Origin: Melampsora larici-populina 98AG31
Taxonomy: Eukaryota > Basidiomycota > Pucciniomycetes > Pucciniales > Melampsoraceae
Reading direction: 5' to 3'
DNA length: 64,000 bases
Assembly: GCF_000204055.1 (NCBI RefSeq)
Contig: NW_006768837.1
Coordinates: forward strand, 163,925 to 227,924
Shown piece by piece: positions 50,979 to 62,461 of this stretch; position 1 is the stretch's first letter, and every line of letters starts with the position of its first letter. The translations under genes were made by a program, and so were the position numbers. The notes beneath the pieces were generated by a model that saw nothing but the letters and a program-made list of their open reading frames with translations, had not been told where the DNA came from and ran no database searches.

Positions 50979-51162
50979 AAGCCCCTACACACCTGTGTGT
51001 AGAATGCCAGAACCAACCAGGGCTTGTGGATCAATCTTTGCTGGGACCAATAGTGAGATGTTAGCCCCCCAAATGTTGGTGCCTTTGACCTTTGATAACA
51101 TATCACCAGTCACCTCCCCCTTCAAAGACCCTTCAAAATTGACTTGTCAGTTGAATGGCTTG

Positions 51163-51558
51163 TAACAACACCCAAATCAATACAACACAGATGTTGGTAT
51201 TGTATTGGTTTAGTATTGGCAATGCAACACAAAAAGTTGGATTTTCTCGTAGCGGTTCAGCCAACCCAACATGTGGAGCACCTTTTTTCTGGGTATTGGC
51301 AATACCATATCCAGGCTTGAACCAACATAAGATCACCTCATAAAAAGACTGCTTCGAACCCCAATCGCAGTTGCAATTGGACTTTTGCTACAAATTCCAT
51401 GTTGTATTGGCTTGTATTGTTTGGGCAATACAATATGAGCCACAATATTTTTTTGGTCTACATATTGTATTGGGTATTGGTTCAGATATGTTGGTCCCCC
51501 AATAAAACATGAAAAGTGTCCAAAAGTTGCATTGTATTGGATTGGTTTGGGTGTTGCT
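51163..51558. mobile_element. Possible MITE rich in ATTGGCAATAC repeats
   Basis: The left end carries CAACACCCAAATCAAT and the right end its inverted counterpart ATTGGTTTGGGTGTTG. CTTGTA stands just outside both (51159-51164, overlapping the first base or two, and 51557-51562), a possible 6-bp duplication with ambiguous ends. Inside, TTGGTATTG and TATTGGCAATAC motifs are repeated in both orientations, like subterminal repeats. No coding capacity. Confidence 0.5.
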
Positions 51559-52201
51559 TGTACACCCCATCCTTTCACAGTCCTGCTGGCACCTCCACCT
51601 CTGCCTTGCAATTGTCTTTGGTTTCCAATCCTCATATCAATCCCATTCTCTTTGATACCCCTCTCTTTGAACAACACTCTGTTGAGTTCTCCTTCAACTG
51701 TCTGCAGTGGCCTGCCTGCTCACCCAAACACTCAATCAGCTTCACCAAATAAGAGGCCTGCTAAAGTTATTGACATTGGCACTGATCACCCAGAAGAAGA
51801 TCATGAGGGTAAGACCTTATCAATATTAATGTTTGATTGACCAATGGGGAAGTGAAAAGTGTGCCTATGTAGATTTACCCCTGCCTGTGGACCTTGAAGT
51901 ATGAAAATTACAACCCCAAGGTCTACAACAACAAACTCACATGATTCCTGATCCCCATGTGACATTTGTTATGTTCAAAAGGTGACTTTTCCAAGTGTGT
52001 GACAAAAAAATTCCCGGTCTTTCTGACTCACTTAGCAACACGTGGTATGCCCAAGAAGTTGACATTCAAGCATTCATAAATGCTGCCTGTAAAATCAAGG
52101 CAGCCAAAATGGTCATTGAAGATCAGGAATCTTTCCGTGAATTCATGACCGCCACAAGAACCCCAAAGTTGCTGATAACACCAATTGACTCATGGAAACT
52201 A
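51559..52201 (+). other. Fragmented coding-like remnants
   Basis: Plus-strand frames at 51570-51840 and 51995-52201 read as Pro/Ser-rich and charged protein without stop clustering, but they lack a recognisable domain and consistent splicing. Lying between mobile elements, they are probably remains of a transposon-borne gene. Confidence 0.3.
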
Positions 52202-53568
52202 TCACAGCCACCAACTACTGGTCACTGGCAGGCCAGTGCACCCCATGTCCCCAAAACAGTTTCAACCAAACATCAATTTGTTTTGAACATAACATCCAAC
52301 TGCTATCAAGATGTTCTGGGTCAATTACCAGCAAAATATGTCATGCCACCAAAATTGAGATGATGTCATACAGCATCATAAATCTGTACAAAACTGCTCC
52401 TGTATTTCCCCACCAAAAATATATAGTTTATTAAGGTTTATTAACCTTTGTGGTAAATTGACTGAGTTATTCACGTTTGAAAAAAAATCATGGACAAAAA
52501 ATAATATTTGCATACTATACCTAAGAATTGATTCTGGAATATCTTCCACCTTTATCAATATACATACAAAAAATTGATATTCCTTTTGGAAATATGTTCC
52601 TCCACATTTTTGTCCCCTGAAGGCTGTCCTGTATGGGCAGTATTTATATATGTAATTGTGGTCTGTACATGAGCAGTCAACATTTTCATTGATTCATTGA
52701 TTCTAGGCAGAATATGGCAAAGTTTATGGCAAAATTTTTTGTCAAGTACCATTTACATGTATATCAATCAAATTCAGAATGATTTTGGCAATATGTTCCC
52801 TCAAGATTTGTCTTGGCACAAAGAACTTCAGAAAATCAAACTTGTGGACACATTCAGGAATTTCATGTAGAAATACTGCCCAAGGCTGTAGGGGACAAAA
52901 ATGTGGAGAAACATAATTTCAAACAAATATGGTTGGTAGTGCCAAGAAGCTTCAAAGGTTGGACCAGCGGGTATGACTCTGCCAACTTGAGGCCAAGCCA
53001 CAAAACTCACGCAATTTGGGAGCTAATGACACTGTTGGACCCCGGATATTAATGGCAATTCAGATATGTCATTGGGATTTCAATATTTGAACTTCTTGTT
53101 TTAGTTGGTTTCTACAACATAACTAAATCTTGTCTTGAAGTGTAGTTTTTGATAAATATCTGGTCCAAGACATGACACTTCTTGGCACTAGCAACCATAT
53201 CAATTTTTTGTATGTATATTGACAAAGCTGCAAGATATTCAAGAATCAATTCTTAGGTATAGTACAAAGATAGTATCTTTTGTCCGTGATTTTTTTTTTC
53301 AAAACTCAATAACTCAGTCAATTTACGTCACAAAGGTTAATAAACCATATATTCTTCGTGGGGAAATACAGGAGCAGTTTTGTACAGATGTATGATGCTG
53401 TATGACATCATCTCAATTTTGGTGGTATGACATATTTTGCTGGTAACTGACCAGAACATCTTGATAGCAGTTGGATGTTATGCTCAAAACAAATTGATGA
53501 TTTGTTGAAAACATTTTGGAGACATCGGATGTACTAGCCTGCCAGTGACCATTAGTTGGGGGCTGTGA
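52202..53568. repeat. Long imperfect inverted repeat, 1367 bp
   Basis: The left arm (from TCACAGCC at 52202 to about 52655) is repeated in reverse complement from 53568 back toward about 52850, with high similarity across several hundred bases; AACATCCAACTGCTATCAAG is identical in both. The right arm is interrupted by a smaller element at 52930-53197. The shape is that of a foldback or long-TIR nonautonomous transposon. The ends contain CACAGCC like the CACTA-like elements nearby, but no matching target duplication is visible. Confidence 0.8.
52930..53197. mobile_element. MITE nested in the long inverted repeat, 268 bp
   Basis: Begins TGGTTGGTAGTGCCAAGAAG and ends with the reverse complement of TGGTTGCTAGTGCCAAGAAG, flanked by TA on both sides (52928-52929 and 53198-53199). 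It interrupts homology between the two arms of the surrounding inverted repeat, so it inserted later. No gene. Confidence 0.8.
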
Positions 53569-53590
53569 ATGGTGCTGTAACTGCAGTCAA

Positions 53591-53796
53591 CAATGCCAGC
53601 ATATTAACCTTGGATTGGGAAATCCAAGGCGTTCTCGGATCTGAAACCTCAGACAGAACCTATCCAAGGTTTCTGTCTGAGGTATCATTATGCGCCCAAA
53701 TTTACCTTGAATCAAAACCTCAGATAGCTTCTGTCTGAGGATTTGCATCTGAAAATACCTCGGATCAGGAGATCTGAGGCATCTATGTTGGCTGTG
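53591..53796. mobile_element. CACTA-like MITE with internal hairpins, copy A (206 bp)
   Basis: The ends CAATGCCAGCATAT and, inverted, CACAGCCAACATAG are flanked by a 3-bp direct repeat CAA (53588-53590 and 53797-53799). Inside are paired CCTCAGACAGA / TCTGTCTGAGG blocks that can form a series of small hairpins. Same length and layout as copies at 59334 and 62977, but in reverse orientation relative to copy B and more diverged. Confidence 0.85.
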
Positions 53797-54135
53797 CAAC
53801 TCTCCACCCAAAAAAAAAGAAAAAAATCAAAGAAGACACCTACGTCCCCAACTCAATTTCAATGGAGTAATCAACCAGATTAGTTGGACTTCATATTCCT
53901 CTCTCACTTGTGTCAGTTCCAGCTGTCTGCCATGGCCAAGACCAGGTGGAAATTGATGCACTTTGCATCTTAAGGTGAGTGACATTTAACAATATCTAGA
54001 TCTTAGTTGAATGGTGTGCTAGCTAATATGTGTCAATTGATCATATAGCATCATCCTGAAACTTGAGACAAATTTGGTCTGATCACTGCCAATTGAAAAA
54101 CACACACCTTGAAGAATCAATATGAGCAGTTGAAC

Positions 54136-54901
54136 ATGTGGCTCCCAAGAGCTGAGCAAGTCTCTGACAGTGCGAGTGGAGCGCAGGAGGTTGATGAAGA
54201 GCTACGCCTGTTGTTGGCTGATTTCTTCAACAAGGAAAAGGTTGATGATTTCCTTCTGGTCTCCGCAATATAAGATTGATTTTCACTGATATAAAAATCA
54301 TGTCTTTATTCAGGAATTGGAGGTAGCTACCTTAGCCGCAAAAGACACAAAAGAAGCTGCTGCCACCTCTTTTGATCAAGCCAAAGATCTATGTAATGAG
54401 TTATATGGTAGGCATTTATCAAGACCCACTCCAGCTGGAATGGACAAAGAAGAGGCACAATTGGATGATGATGTTGGTCACCTGCCTAACTCGATTTGTA
54501 CCATATGTCACAAGTTGGAACAAAAGCTTGATGATGGCAGAACCGGTGCCCACATGGTTGAGGTCACCATGAAGGGCAGTGAGGCCCAAGAACAAGCCAA
54601 TGAGATCACATCAATGGCCCTCGAGAAACACAACCAACAAACCAATGTCATCAACCTTCAACGCAAATGGGAACTAGCTCAGTCTCAGGCCTGGCTCGAA
54701 CTAGATTCTTGCATGGGACAACACACACTGGATTTGCAAAGGGAAGAGCTTGCTGCAGCGACCACATGCAAGGAGAAGACCGATGAACATATTGATGGAC
54801 TCAAGTCATCAATGTCTAATGTGCTAGGCACACTTTCTGAGATGGGTTCAGTTCTGAAGATGCTTGCAGAGCATCTTCCTGATCTTAATACCTCATCCTG
54901 A
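54136..54901 (+). CDS. Hypothetical coiled-coil protein, probably transposon-borne
   Basis: Two exons, 54136-54240 and 54314-54901, join in phase at AAG/GAA to 230 residues. The first part contains MWLPRAEQVSDSASGAQEVD. The second is helical and charged (LAAKDTKEAAATSFDQAKDL, then ALEKHNQQTNVINLQRKWEL), ending in a heptad-like segment and LPDLNTSS. No catalytic or DNA-binding motif is recognised. The open frame continues upstream of the first Met for some codons, so the start is uncertain. It lies among mobile elements, about 1.1 kb from a Harbinger transposase relic on the other strand, so it may be an accessory gene of a former element. Confidence 0.45.
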
Positions 54902-56021
54902 GGTTTCAGTCAAGGTGATTACTAGAGTCCGACTGAATCATATGAAACATATACCTTCTTCTGACATCTTTTCTTTACTTTCCAGAATCTATCAATCTTA
55001 TCTCGTTGGATACCGCCTGCTATTGATTCACTTTGAAAAACCTTGAATCATTCACCTTAGTTATTGACCGTCTGTACCGACTTATCCTTGTCCAATCATT
55101 TGTATGAGTCCATATCTACTTTGATAAATTTTACGTAATCCTTGTACCCATAACTCATGTTCCTGATCATACAAATTTTATTCAACTTTTTCTTATTTGT
55201 GACACCAAGTCATTTATCACATAATCCAAGCAATGTTATGTTTGTTTGCTCACAAGCAATGATATGAGTGTGAGATGAATCAGGCCGGGATCACTTGATT
55301 GACCCATACATGGACGACATGATGTCATGAACATGCATAGCTGACTTTGATTGTTAGACCTTGACATAGAATTTATAAGACAAGATTGATGGAATATTCA
55401 ACAAATCAAACACACAATTAAGCAAACACTAGATATCATTGTTTCAGAATAAAAGAATCACATAATTCATTGAATTGAAATAGAGCGATCACAAAAGATA
55501 ATCAAACCAAGTTACTATTAGTCAAACAAAAAAATCAATCAAAAATCATTTGGCAAAAAATTAATCTAAAAATATATCAATCAAGAAACCAAGGAAAAAA
55601 ACGAGGAAAATAAATTTGATCAAAAATAAATTGATCTGTAACAAATCAATCACACAAGCAAAAGAGATGGCAACAATCTTGACTTTTGAGAATTAACAAG
55701 CTGACTGATATGATCCTATATATATTCATCAACATCATTAAGCACCACTCTGGGTCCCTTGTCTGCACCCATCCATAGGCTTGCAAAATACAACTCCAAT
55801 GTGGGTGGGGCTGCTACACCACCCAACAGGCCACAATCACAACATACAAGCAAGTTCTAGATGCTCACTACACAGTGATAGAACAAGTTAAGTTCATTCA
55901 CACAACACCTGAGATTGTCTACACAAAAGCAATATGTGATCAGATATTCAAGCTTATCCCCATATCCATCTGCACATGACTACATACCTTTGCATTGAGT
56001 CATGCGGAAATAATTCCTTGA
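54902..56021. other. AT-rich stretch between transposon remnants
   Basis: No supported gene. A-rich tracts at 55480-55660 and scattered TCAATCAA motifs. Nothing else recognised. Confidence 0.5.
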
Positions 56022-56433
56022 TCATCCAAATTCATGTTCAACTGCTATCCGCACACTTGACATAATGTGATTGAACCTGGCCTGGCCAGCACCCAGATTG
56101 ATGCCAGGATAAGGAGTCAGCATCACTGCTGAGTTCCAATAGCCCTGATCGCCGTATTGCATCATCTGGTGTCCTCCAAATCCCTTGGTGTCGCCCTCTA
56201 AGACCTCACTCAAACCTGACATCCTCAAGATTGCTGTATTGTGGCGAGAACCTAAGTACACCTCCGTTAAATATGCAGTTATAACACTACAAAATAAAAT
56301 ACACATTTTGTCAGATAAAAAAATTAAAAACCATTGAATCATTCCACTCACTCAGGAGTCACTACGGCCTGGTATCTCAGGGCATTTGATTGCTTGTGAC
56401 CATTATAAAAGGCACATTGATTGTGCTTTGGTC
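56022..56433 (-). pseudogene. PIF/Harbinger transposase fragment
   Basis: On the minus strand the frame reads FYNGHKQSNALRYQAVVTP up to a splice-like GTGAGTGG donor at about 56355. After an acceptor near 56291 it continues ITAYLTEVYLGSRHNTAILR (His/Asn in place of the usual His-Asp of the second catalytic motif), then QYGDQGYW and FNHIMSSVRIAVEHEFG (Glu region). This is the C-terminal half of a DDE_4 nuclease. It stops at TGA right after the EHEFG motif and has a TGA upstream, so it is truncated at both ends. It belongs to a different Harbinger lineage from the intact element at 12774-16924. Confidence 0.75.
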
Positions 56434-56489
56434 ATGCAATATGCCACACTGTTCCTGTAATCAACACAACAATTGCGGGATACAAAGTA

Positions 56490-56513
56490 GAAGCCGGGCA
56501 CGTGCCCGGCTTC
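56490..56513. repeat. Perfect 24-bp GC-rich palindrome
   Basis: The left half GAAGCCGGGCAC is followed directly by its exact reverse complement, with CACGTG at the centre. A partial copy (CGTGCCCG) follows at once. It may be a terminal hairpin of an unidentified element. No gene context explains it. Confidence 0.9.
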
Positions 56514-57468
56514 GTGCCCGCATTTTTTTGGCAGTAAATTTTGATTTTTTGGGCAAAAGTCCGGGCCCAGAATTCGAATTCTCCATTGTGTTGTTGGGTG
56601 GGACATCTTTTTGCAGGGTGGGCGGGAAGGAGCAAAAAAGAATCTTTCACACAACCGTGTTGTGTGATCTGAGAGTGCTTGCGGTACTCTTCAGTTCAGA
56701 GACTGATGTGAGCAGGGTGAGTGAAAATCCTTGCACAAGTTTCTCAGAATGTTCTAACATTCTTCTCATGCGGGGTTCACATGATCCCTGTCACAGATCC
56801 CGCAAGTCAATCATGGACTAGAGAACCACCTGTGATATGGTGGTTCTCAACATCCATTCTACACTTGCGTCTGTAATGTGTAGTGTGGATCCTTTAGAGA
56901 GGGCAGAACCCTCTTCTAGTGTCTGAACCTTTGGTTCAGGGCAACGTATGTCATCTGTCGATGTCCGCCCAATGATGCGCGCTCCTTACTTGAAGTCAGG
57001 AGGGCGCGGGTTGGGGAAGTGAAGGGCCCCCGGCCCAGGGTTGGTTTTGGTTCCCATGAACCAAGACTGGCCCCGGCTAGGAGACCTCCATGCCGGCCCT
57101 CCCCCCCTCTGTGTCTGGGTCTCTCGCCTCTTGTGTGACTGGCTGCCCTCAACTCGGGTGCCTGTCAAGGCGTCCTGAGCCTTGGGCACACACCCCCAAA
57201 CGCCTGTACTGGCGCGTGAGTTGCACCCGCCTCAGGATCTTCTCACATCTTCTTGCTTCTGTCAATCAACTTCCTTACCATTCAGTAGTTAATCAACATT
57301 CAGCCACAGATCATCTCCCACTCAAATAAGGTTTCAGCTCGCATGGTGTGGCCCTTGTGGGTCTCAGTGGTGGAAAAAACTTCCATTTCTCACATTGCCT
57401 TAACCTTTACTGACTCTTTTATTTCAAATCTCAGCCTCTAAATCTCTCTCCTCAACGGTGCGCCTGTT
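56514..57468. other. GC-rich noncoding block beside the DIRS-like relic
   Basis: The segment at about 56930-57240 is distinctly GC-rich, with C-runs and GGCCC motifs. Frames here lack domains. It may be the noncoding 3' end of the minus-strand retroelement that follows, but I could not identify its terminal repeats. Confidence 0.4.
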
Positions 57469-58635
57469 TTACAAAATCTCCATCATTGCTGGCCAGTTTG
57501 GCTCTGATATTGCCTCTAGCAATGCCAACACCTTGTCGAGCTCCGTCTGATCATACGCCTTCAGGTAATTTAAATCAGTTAGAGATTTCCACCGCCCTTG
57601 TTTTGAAATGTTCTCCAAGGGTGTCTCCAAGTTAAATTGCAGTAAGGCCCCGCCGACACAGAACAAATGCCCGCTCCAAGTGCCTAGGCTGGCCTTCCCC
57701 CAAAATTTCCCCACTGCATTCAAAAATTGGGTCTTTGACAATGGCTTTACTTCGCCTCTTTCCAGTGTTGCAAATAGTATTGTGTCAGGGTCTTGGGTAC
57801 TTGTCCTCTTTAGCCACCACCTGATTGCTACTACTGGGTCTAAGACGTGGTGTTGCTGTTGTAGGTGGATCACTTGAACCTCGCCAGGTTTGGTGGTCTT
57901 GGCTTTCCGTAGATGTAGTCTGATGTAGTTGCATCTGTTTCTAGAACCAAACTTGATGTGTTTTCTCAACAAGGCTCCACTTTCTACCGACTTTCTCAGG
58001 AGCTTGCCAAGCTGAGCCATACCCCAGAATGCGACCAACCCGACTGTTCCTACGAGTTGAGTCATTTCTGATCTGTCGTGAGTTTCCTTCAGAAGATCAA
58101 ACAGCTGGCTGACTTTAATGGGATTCTTCTTTGTGACTAATGCTCACTCTTCTTTGCTTCGCTTTGTAGCATTCAAGAGTGTTTTAACAACTTCTGGGTT
58201 GGCCAAAGGTCTCGAGGTGTGGTGTACAATATGCCACGCCCTGATGCCATTGAGGTATTTCTTAATAGTCACGGAGCTTAACGGTTTCAATGGTCAGTTT
58301 TCGCACTGACTGCTCTTTTTGCTTGCCCAGGCCACGAAGTTGTATAGGTCTTGGTCTGATACCGGTTCGTCAGGGTTAAATCCGGCTGAAGTTTGTTCTT
58401 TAAATTCGATAAATTTGCTCGTACCTGAGCTATATCCGGCCAAGGTGGTTTTTGCCCAGCTGCCTGCTGCCGCATGTTTTCCAGCTTGTGAGGCATTCCT
58501 AGTTGCAACTTCGAAGTGCTTTGGTAGATTAGACATCTGGGCTTGATAGCATTTGAGGTGGGTTGGAGGATGGTATTGGGCTATTGTGACTCCTGCACAA
58601 TGAAGTCTTTCAGGTCTAGGGGTATTCTTATCCAT
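57469..58635 (-). pseudogene. Tyrosine recombinase of the DIRS-like element, damaged
   Basis: The N-terminal core-binding part is visible at about 58500-58294 (AKTTLAGYSSGTSKFIEFKE, then LYNFVAWASKK). After frame changes the catalytic domain follows at 58065-57469: IRLHLRKAKTTKPGEV (first Arg region), SGHLFCVGGALLQF, ISKQGRWKS and YLKAYDQTEL (probable Tyr). The usual H-x-x-R motif reads His-Leu-Phe-Cys, so the second catalytic Arg is lost. Confidence 0.75.
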
Positions 58636-59333
58636 ACCATATCTGCAACTTTTTTTGACAAGTCAAAACCTCTCAAAAGGCAATTGGCAATGTTGTCCTC
58701 CAACACCACCCGCCGTACCTCGATGCAGGACTCATCTTCTAACAGCATGTCTTGGAGTTGTGAGTACTCTCGATTTACTTTCCGATCCCTCGACTTTCCG
58801 TTCCTGACCGCGTGCTCTGTAACCGTGTTGTCTGTCAACATCAAGAACCTCTTCCCTTTCACGTTCCTCAGTTGTCTCAGCATGATGTAGCCTAGCCTAA
58901 CAGTGACGGTCTCTGCCCAGGCAATGTCGCGCTTGCCGTTGTCTGTTGGGTTGTCCCAACCCCTCCAAAGTCTGAACTTACTCCATCTCCTACCGATGAT
59001 CACTCCGATTTTGTATGATGTCAAAGCATCACCTACCCAACCCGTGTTCAGAATCTCTGAGTTAATGATGAGGTGTCACAGTTGTACAGTCCGCAATTCC
59101 CGGAGCCATCTGTGTGAGTCTTCTCTCACTGTATCTGGGATGTCCCTCAGTGCCAACTGGTGTTTCCATTCTGCTAGCCATGCATAAATGTCTATGGTGT
59201 TACACTTCATTTGTGGAAGCACCATCACCGTGTGGTTTAGGCAGCCCGCAAGGCATTGTACTGATTTGAATCAATGTGATTTGGCCACCAGGAACTCCGT
59301 AAGATTTTGGATTCTTTCATCTATTTTCTACTG
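58581..59333 (-). pseudogene. RNase H region of the DIRS-like element
   Basis: The segment at 59310-59040 carries the linker with YAWLAEWKHQLALRDIP, with frame breaks. The RNase H core follows: GKRDIAWAETVTVRLGYIML, FLMLTDNTVTEHAVRNGKSR (catalytic Asp region) and VLEDNIANCLLRG. In DIRS elements this domain removes RNA from the cDNA hybrid. The upstream edge is cut by the MITE at 59334-59539. Confidence 0.72.
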
Positions 59334-59539
59334 CACTGCCAACATAGATGCCTTGGGTCGCGGAATCCGAGGCCTCATCGGAGGTAAATCCTCGGACAGA
59401 CCCTGTCCGAGGTTTTTGTCCGAGGTAATCTTTTGCGGTGAGAATTGCCTCGGATCAAAACCTCAGACAGAAGCTGTCTGAGGTTTGGAATCCGATGATA
59501 CCTCGGATTTTTCAATCCGAGGTAAATATGCTGGCGGTG
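59334..59539. mobile_element. CACTA-like MITE with internal hairpins, copy B (206 bp)
   Basis: The ends CACTGCCAACATAG and, inverted, CACCGCCAGCATAT are flanked by CTG on both sides (59331-59333 and 59540-59542). The interior is a string of CCTCGGA/TCCGAGG and GACAG/CTGTC pairs. It splits the DIRS-like relic exactly between the reverse transcriptase tail (YLGFIWNSTNETVRLP) and the RNase H linker. Confidence 0.9.
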
Positions 59540-59542
59540 CTG

Positions 59543-60400
59543 TGGTAATCTGACTGTTTCATTTGTACTGTTCCATATGAATCCCAGGTACTTCTGCTCT
59601 TCCGCAAAGTTGCTTTGTTTCTCTTGGTTTTCCACTATGCCCATCTCACCTGAAAGTCGTTAGATGTCTTTGCGGTTGAGGCCTGACTTGTCTGACCTGG
59701 ATTTCACAAACATCATGTTGTCTACCCAGCGGAAGGCTGCCCTGAGTGGAAAACAGTGCAAAATGATGGCTTTCCAAGCGTTGGCGACTCTCCCAAAACT
59801 GCCGCAACCTGTGACCCCCCCAAATGTTATTCGGGTGTCCAAGAGGACCTTGTTGTTGAAAGTTAGAATCATCAAAAAACACCACTGGTTTGGGGACGTC
59901 AGGACTTGGCGGTATGCCTTGGCCCAGTCAAAGATGGCCAACAGCATGTTGTCAGGTAAGCTGCTCAGAAAGTCTGCTACCACTCTAAAATTGTCCCATG
60001 TAGTGTCAAAATCATGTTTGTTGACCCCAGCGTTCACTGACTTTACTCCAGGTTTGTTTCTCGGGAATGACAAGTTGTTGATGGGACGGGTCAAGCCGTT
60101 CCCATTGACCACAGCCCCTATGGGGCTGGTTCGGAAGAAGCCAAGTTGCTGGTGATCTTCCTGTTTACTGAAGGGACCGGCCATCCGTCCGGCTGCTAAT
60201 TTGATTCTGAAGTTCTCCTCAATCTTCTCTTTTGCCTCCAGCACCCATGAGTGGTTTGCTGGGCAGAAGAAGGGGACCCCATCCACTACCACATCTCTGA
60301 TGCCTTGGTGAAAGCCGGATCTCAGGCCTTTCAGGATGTCTCTGAAGGTTTGCATTAGGTCTGTCTCAATCAGTTTGCGTTCCCACACTGAGAGGTTCAT
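59543..60400 (-). pseudogene. Reverse transcriptase of the DIRS-like element, damaged
   Basis: Motifs in order: GPFSK, FFRTSPIGAVVNGNGLTR, NNLSFPRN, SLPDNMLLAIFDWAKAYRQV (first catalytic Asp), FLMILTFNNKV, ITFGGVTGCGSFGRVA and FRWVDNMMFVK, where the expected second Asp of the VDD box is Asn. After a frame change the tail EEQKYLGFIWNSTNETVRLP follows, up to the MITE. The N-to-D change and the frameshift make activity unlikely. Confidence 0.8.
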
Positions 60401-62461
60401 TTTGCATGATGCCTTTGTGGGCCACCTTGCTGTTTGTGCACAGCTTGTTGGGGCGCGGGCAGGATCTAAAGTACTTTGTAACGATCCTTATAAGTAGTCA
60501 TTATGCTTGTACTGTAACTCCCACGCTCCCGTGGTCATATGGTGCTCGAGAGTCCATACAGGTCTCTCTCTTCACGTTGCAATCTCATTATCAAGTAGTC
60601 ATCACCTTGCCCAGTTCCTCAGCACAATCATAACAGACTTGTACTGGGGTGGTAGCGTGGGGGAGAGATGAAGGATCATCTATGTGTAAGTCTTACATTA
60701 TCTCACGGGAATTGATGTTCAATTTCTCTCACGTGTCTTGTATGAAGAACACGCCACATGTTTTCTTTTGGGCGCTGGCTGCAAATGGATTCATTTCATG
60801 GTGAGGCTTACAATCTGTAACCCTTCCCTTTTCCTCTTCCACTACAAGGGCTACGGCTCCTAGACCGGGAGCGTCTTTTGTGGTCTCTGCCCCGCTCCTG
60901 GTGTAGTATTTAAAGCTCAACAAGAGCTTTACAACACCTAAGAAGGGATAATCTACTACGTCTAATATAGTAGAAGTTGCCTAAAGACTGCCTTCTTCAA
61001 AGAAACCAGCACAAGGGCACTTGCTGACCACTTTGTGATAACAGAGAAAAAGATAAAGGCACCAGAGAAATAAAGCAATACTGTTGTGAAGTATTATTCC
61101 CAGATTTTAAGCACAAAAAATTCCACACACTATGTTATTACTAGCAATACTGTTGTTAAGTATTATTCCCAAATTGACTTATAGTCTTTAACACACGTAA
61201 ATAAATTCCTCCTTGCTTTGAAGGGGCAGATTTAAGTGATCTTAGTACAAATATAGTAAATAAATGATGATTTATAACACTACAACAAAGGTATAAGATG
61301 CAGAAAAGGGAACAACAATCCCAAAATCATCAAAGGGTACTTATATCCACATGTAACAACCTCTACAATAGTCAACAGCCTCAAAAACCAGCCAAATCCG
61401 CCTAAAGAACCCTAAAAATCATGTAATGACGCAATGTAATGATCTTATTACTAATGTATGATGTAATTTGCACAGCCAAAAGTAATCAATGACGCAATGA
61501 TTTAATGTAAAGCACTTCTTAAGATGAATACAGGTGATTTTTTCCTTGTAAACTAGCTGCAAACCAATTTTTGAGATTATAAATGTTTTCAGATGGGGTC
61601 CAATTTTGAACTACTATAGTGCATCTTGTAGCCCTCGTGATACTTGTCATCTATGACACCCATATGACCTATTTCTGATGAGTGATGAGTAATATATTGA
61701 GCTGTGAAGTTAAGGTTTTTGGTGTTACATGTTGACTTGTGACTGTAAATTCGAGATTCACACCAATTTCTTATTTCCCTTATAACTTTTTACATGAACC
61801 TCCGTTACTAATGGTTGAAAGTTTGTACATTATGTACACTACTCTTCTGTGTTGAATGAGCTATCTACCAACCTAATCTGACGTCATTTGACATATGTAA
61901 TTAGCTGAAAGCCTTCATTTGCGACAAGATACACCCATTTTCTTCACTTTTCACAGCTGCTACTCTCTTTTCCTTGCTCATGTAATATGTCATCATCTTC
62001 TATCACCTTAAGAATCCCGGAAAATCCTCTTGGCAACCTTAACTTCCACTACTACACTACCACCATTACATATGTAAACTACACATATAACCCTTGTTTA
62101 CCATCCTCAAAAAAGGACCTTTCTGCTAATAACTGCTGTTTTCCCTTATCAACCTCCAAGATTGAAATTGTTGCTGTATAATAAAATGTTGTTCTTTCAT
62201 ATTCTAACCCTAATAAACCCATAACTTAATTATTAACACCCTAAAAACCATTTTCCAACTTTTACACCTATATTTTCGAGTTTTTCTTATCTTTTCTTTT
62301 TCTGTCTTTTTGTAATGCTTTGTAAGTAAACTATAATGATCTTAAGAATATATTTGAAATGAGATGACATAATCTTGAGTTAATAACTACACATAAGCCT
62401 CTAAGAGCTTCAATTGATCTGAAAACCTTCATTTTGAATTTTTCTACTACACTGAAGTTCT
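60401..62461. other. Noncoding stretch between gag and reverse transcriptase
   Basis: In DIRS elements gag and reverse transcriptase are normally close, so these 2 kb may contain a further insertion. A direct repeat containing AATACTGTTGT(G/T)AAGTATT occurs at about 61077-61100 and 61147-61170. A CTCCCACGCTCCC motif at about 60509 has a partial inverted match at 60655. I could not define an element. No gene supported. Confidence 0.4.

Noticed and set aside
50707..51165. Open frames on both strands spanning the N run
   Set aside because: They are open only because unknown bases contain no stops; nothing supports coding across the gap.
52310..53420. Idea that the long inverted repeat is a CACTA element like the small MITEs
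   Set aside because: The CACAGCC ends fit, but the flanking triplets (TAT and AAT) do not match, so I list it only as an inverted repeat.
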